64,000 nt of DNA, taken from positions 310,001-374,000 of the forward strand of contig DAORJK010000002.1 in NCBI GenBank assembly GCA_035438985.1, given 5' to 3'. How positions within the stretch are numbered: position 1 is the stretch's first letter; the number at the start of each line of letters is the position of its first letter. The notes beneath the pieces were generated by a model. The model did no database searches, was not told the DNA's origin, and saw only the letters and a program-made list of their open reading frames with translations. Positions 61,932 to 64,000 of this stretch are shown here, piece after piece. Source of the DNA: UBA4408 sp002389785. GTDB lineage: Bacteria; Bacteroidota; Bacteroidia; UBA4408. The translations under genes and the position numbers were made by a program.

Positions 61932-64000
61932 TTATAAAATAACCTGCACGGTTGCACGAATTCCAAATTTAGCAATATTCGGATGGTTTAGGTAAGATAA
62001 ACGCCACACGGCATCAACTCTGAAAAATTTTAGAATATTTTCAATTCCGGCTGCTACTTCAACATATGGTTTGTTGTGACTAAATAAATTTGAAGTATAT
62101 CCAGCCTGATTAAAGGTGTAGAGCTTATCCGGAAAGATCAGCGCTTGTCTATTGGTGTCGCTTACCTTTCCAATTACAGCTCTGCCGGTTGCAACTTCGC
62201 GTAATTTAAGTTTGCGTAAAAGTGGAATACGGTTAAAGAAAAATCCATCAAAGTGATGACTTACAAAAGCACTTGCATATTCATCGCTCACAAATTCAAA
62301 ATAGTTCATCAGGTTAAATGAATAAAAATCGTATGCAAAGGTTTCATTTCCCGGATGAAGCTCCAACAAAGGGTAAGGTATTTTACCGAATATTTTTCCG
62401 TATTGCAGCACATAGTTGGTGTACCCAATAGGATTAATTCGCAAACGATCTTCAATATTTACCACAATTTTTTTGTAATCGAAATCACTGTTAAGCACAC
62501 CTTTCAAGCCTTCGGTAAATTGGATTTGGAAAACAGGAGATTTAGTTCCCAAGCTAACTCGATCAAATTCGCCATCCAAAAAACGTTCTCCGTAAGCAAA
62601 GCGTATATTGATTCCTATTTCAGAAGATTTAATATTGGGAATTGTAAACGTATCGTTTTCTTGAACAAACCGGTATCGGGTGCTTCCAAGTGGAGTCATC
62701 ACCCGATGTGTTAGGATTAATTTTGTATTAAATCCATTGAACCATTCTTTATCATAGAAACCTTTGTATTGTTCAACTTGAGTTAAATTTGATAATGGAT
62801 TTCTTCTGAAAAGCGAAACAAATAAGTTATCTTGACGAAACGCATTGGCATTTTGTCCCAATATCTCATAATCGTTTTTGTAGTTAAAAGCAAGCATTTG
62901 GCGAGTTGGTTTTTTTTGCAACATCCATCTAAATCCTCCGCCAACTTTGTATTTTTCATCTTTAAATCCGTAAGCCACATAACCATTCAGTTCAAACCAC
63001 TTACTAAATGCATTGCTGGTGCGTCCACCAATACGAACTCTACTTCCTTCAATCGTATTGGTGCTGTAAGTAGAGAATAGCGGACCTAATTCAATTAACT
63101 TATACACATAGTATCCGCCATAAAGCGTTTTAACTAAATCGGAATAACGTTTAAAAGCAGGTAATGTGCGAATAGTATCAACCAAGTGGTAAATAGATTC
63201 TTCATTTTTGGAGAGGGTATCGTGTCGTGCTCCTTCCCAAAATTTCGTATCCTTATCACTGGCACCCTCCATTACAATTAGGTTATCGGTTTTTGAATAG
63301 AATTTTTCGTCTTTGGGGGCATTAATTATAATGTCTTTATAAGAAGTTGTTTTTCTGCCATATACTCCCATCATTTTTTTATCGAGTAAGGCAAAGTCAA
63401 TCACCAATTTATCTTTACTCAACATCCAATTTTTACCTACCAAGTTATATTCCTGAACAACATTTAATGCAACGATATAATTGATATTTGCATCGTCCGG
63501 AATACTCATTTCCAAACGTTTTACAGCAAAGGTTGTATCGGCAATCCACATATTTCCGATAAAAGCCAATTCTTGCTTACGGCGCGGTTTAAATTGCAAA
63601 TGATAGCACCAGTGATTATCAATAAAAAGTGAATCGATTAAATAATAACGGTAAAATAACAAGCCGTTATCGGAAAGCGGACTTGTAAAATTTTTATCGA
63701 TTACTAAAATCGCATTGTCATAAATATTCACTTGCTGGTACATATTACCTAAAACTTGAGATACGCTTTCATTTTTTATACCTGCAACTTTACTGGCTTT
63801 AATAATTTCTTTTTTAAATTTTGGATTCTTTTTAAAATAGAAGTCACTCAATGTTTCAGTAATAAACATGGGCAAGCTGGGTTTTTCATCGGCATGTGAA
63901 CTGTCAATATTATCAAAAACAAAATCGAACGGTTTCAATAGTTTTCTCTTTTTCATTTTTTGAGAAATGTTGTTGATGTCGATTTCAATTTTATTGTAAG
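61932..64000 (-). CDS. DUF5686-family outer membrane protein (5' partial)
   Basis: The frame is open to the right edge, with codons reading YNKIEIDINNISQ before the first Met, so the true start is outside. At least 688 residues are visible. The amino part has FDFVFDNIDSS and IWKYRYYLIDSLF-like beta segments (LLFYRYYLIDSLFIDNHWCYHLQF); the C-terminal half is a beta-barrel (GGFRWMLQKKPTRQMLAFNYKND, RFAYGERFLDGEFDRVSLG). Family members usually start with a signal and a carboxypeptidase-regulatory-like domain, which would lie beyond the edge. Function unknown; next to lptB. Confidence 0.88.
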   Translation of the reverse strand, partial: YNKIEIDINNISQKMKKRKLLKPFDFVFDNIDSSHADEKPSLPMFITETLSDFYFKKNPKFKKEIIKASKVAGIKNESVSQVLGNMYQQVNIYDNAILVIDKNFTSPLSDNGLLFYRYYLIDSLFIDNHWCYHLQFKPRRKQELAFIGNMWIADTTFAVKRLEMSIPDDANINYIVALNVVQEYNLVGKNWMLSKDKLVIDFALLDKKMMGVYGRKTTSYKDIIINAPKDEKFYSKTDNLIVMEGASDKDTKFWEGARHDTLSKNEESIYHLVDTIRTLPAFKRYSDLVKTLYGGYYVYKLIELGPLFSTYSTNTIEGSRVRIGGRTSNAFSKWFELNGYVAYGFKDEKYKVGGGFRWMLQKKPTRQMLAFNYKNDYEILGQNANAFRQDNLFVSLFRRNPLSNLTQVEQYKGFYDKEWFNGFNTKLILTHRVMTPLGSTRYRFVQENDTFTIPNIKSSEIGINIRFAYGERFLDGEFDRVSLGTKSPVFQIQFTEGLKGVLNSDFDYKKIVVNIEDRLRINPIGYTNYVLQYGKIFGKIPYPLLELHPGNETFAYDFYSFNLMNYFEFVSDEYASAFVSHHFDGFFFNRIPLLRKLKLREVATGRAVIGKVSDTNRQALIFPDKLYTFNQAGYTSNLFSHNKPYVEVAAGIENILKFFRVDAVWRLSYLNHPNIAKFGIRATVQVIL

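Overview
The window comes from an AT-rich genome of the phylum Bacteroidota. The markers are a type IX secretion system (T9SS) locus (porP/sprF-type gene, gldK, gldL, gldM, gldN), three proteins with a C-terminal T9SS sorting domain, several families largely confined to this phylum (the families I recognise as DUF4292, DUF5686, DUF5777, DUF6341 and DUF6427), and repeated TAnnTTTG -7 promoter elements. Class or genus cannot be fixed from the sequence alone. I see no tRNA, rRNA, CRISPR array, insertion sequence or prophage. Most of the window is core chromosome; 0.8-8.1 kb and 8.1-16.2 kb look the most accessory.

Layout. 0-0.8 kb: end of murQ and a conserved hypothetical. 0.8-8.1 kb: three small lipoproteins with unusual haem-binding motifs (CX4CH or CX5CH), a Crp/Fnr regulator, a fibronectin-III surface protein, a T9SS-exported CXXCH protein and a DUF5777 barrel; this looks like cell-surface electron transfer. 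8.1-16.2 kb: purine/ureide catabolism (xdhC-like, allantoinase, allantoicase, OHCU decarboxylase, HIU hydrolase, a CitE-like protein of unknown reaction, and the molybdenum subunit of xanthine dehydrogenase). Urate oxidase, the FeS/FAD subunit of xanthine dehydrogenase and a ureidoglycolate lyase are not in the window. 16.3-24.3 kb: HdrB/HdrC-like iron-sulfur proteins with a SIMPL protein between them, an MCE protein, an amidase and lptD. 24.3-27.9 kb: obg, adk, hpt, a FabZ-like hotdog protein with a changed catalytic residue and a lipoprotein. 27.9-31.7 kb: a TPR-like protein, secG, groES, groL.

31.8-36.1 kb: an OB-fold protein, a T9SS cargo protein, and an ECF sigma factor overlapping a gene whose product joins an anti-sigma-like N-terminus, one membrane helix, a long linker and a beta-barrel. 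36.2-45.1 kb: purD, DUF6341, DUF6427, purQ, dut, a sugar nucleotidyltransferase, a TPR lipoprotein, a DUF4292 lipoprotein and an EnvC-like protein. 45.1-48.4 kb: lptE, a sigma-54 activator and miaB. 48.6-58.3 kb: topA, a degenerate arginase-fold protein, then the T9SS core porP-gldKLMN. 58.3-64 kb: uvrA, lptB and a DUF5686 barrel that runs off the edge.

Most promising for new biology: the arginase-like protein that has lost three of six metal ligands and sits between topA and the T9SS operon; the CitE-like gene closing the ureide operon; the one-protein anti-sigma/beta-barrel architecture; and the non-canonical haem lipoprotein set.
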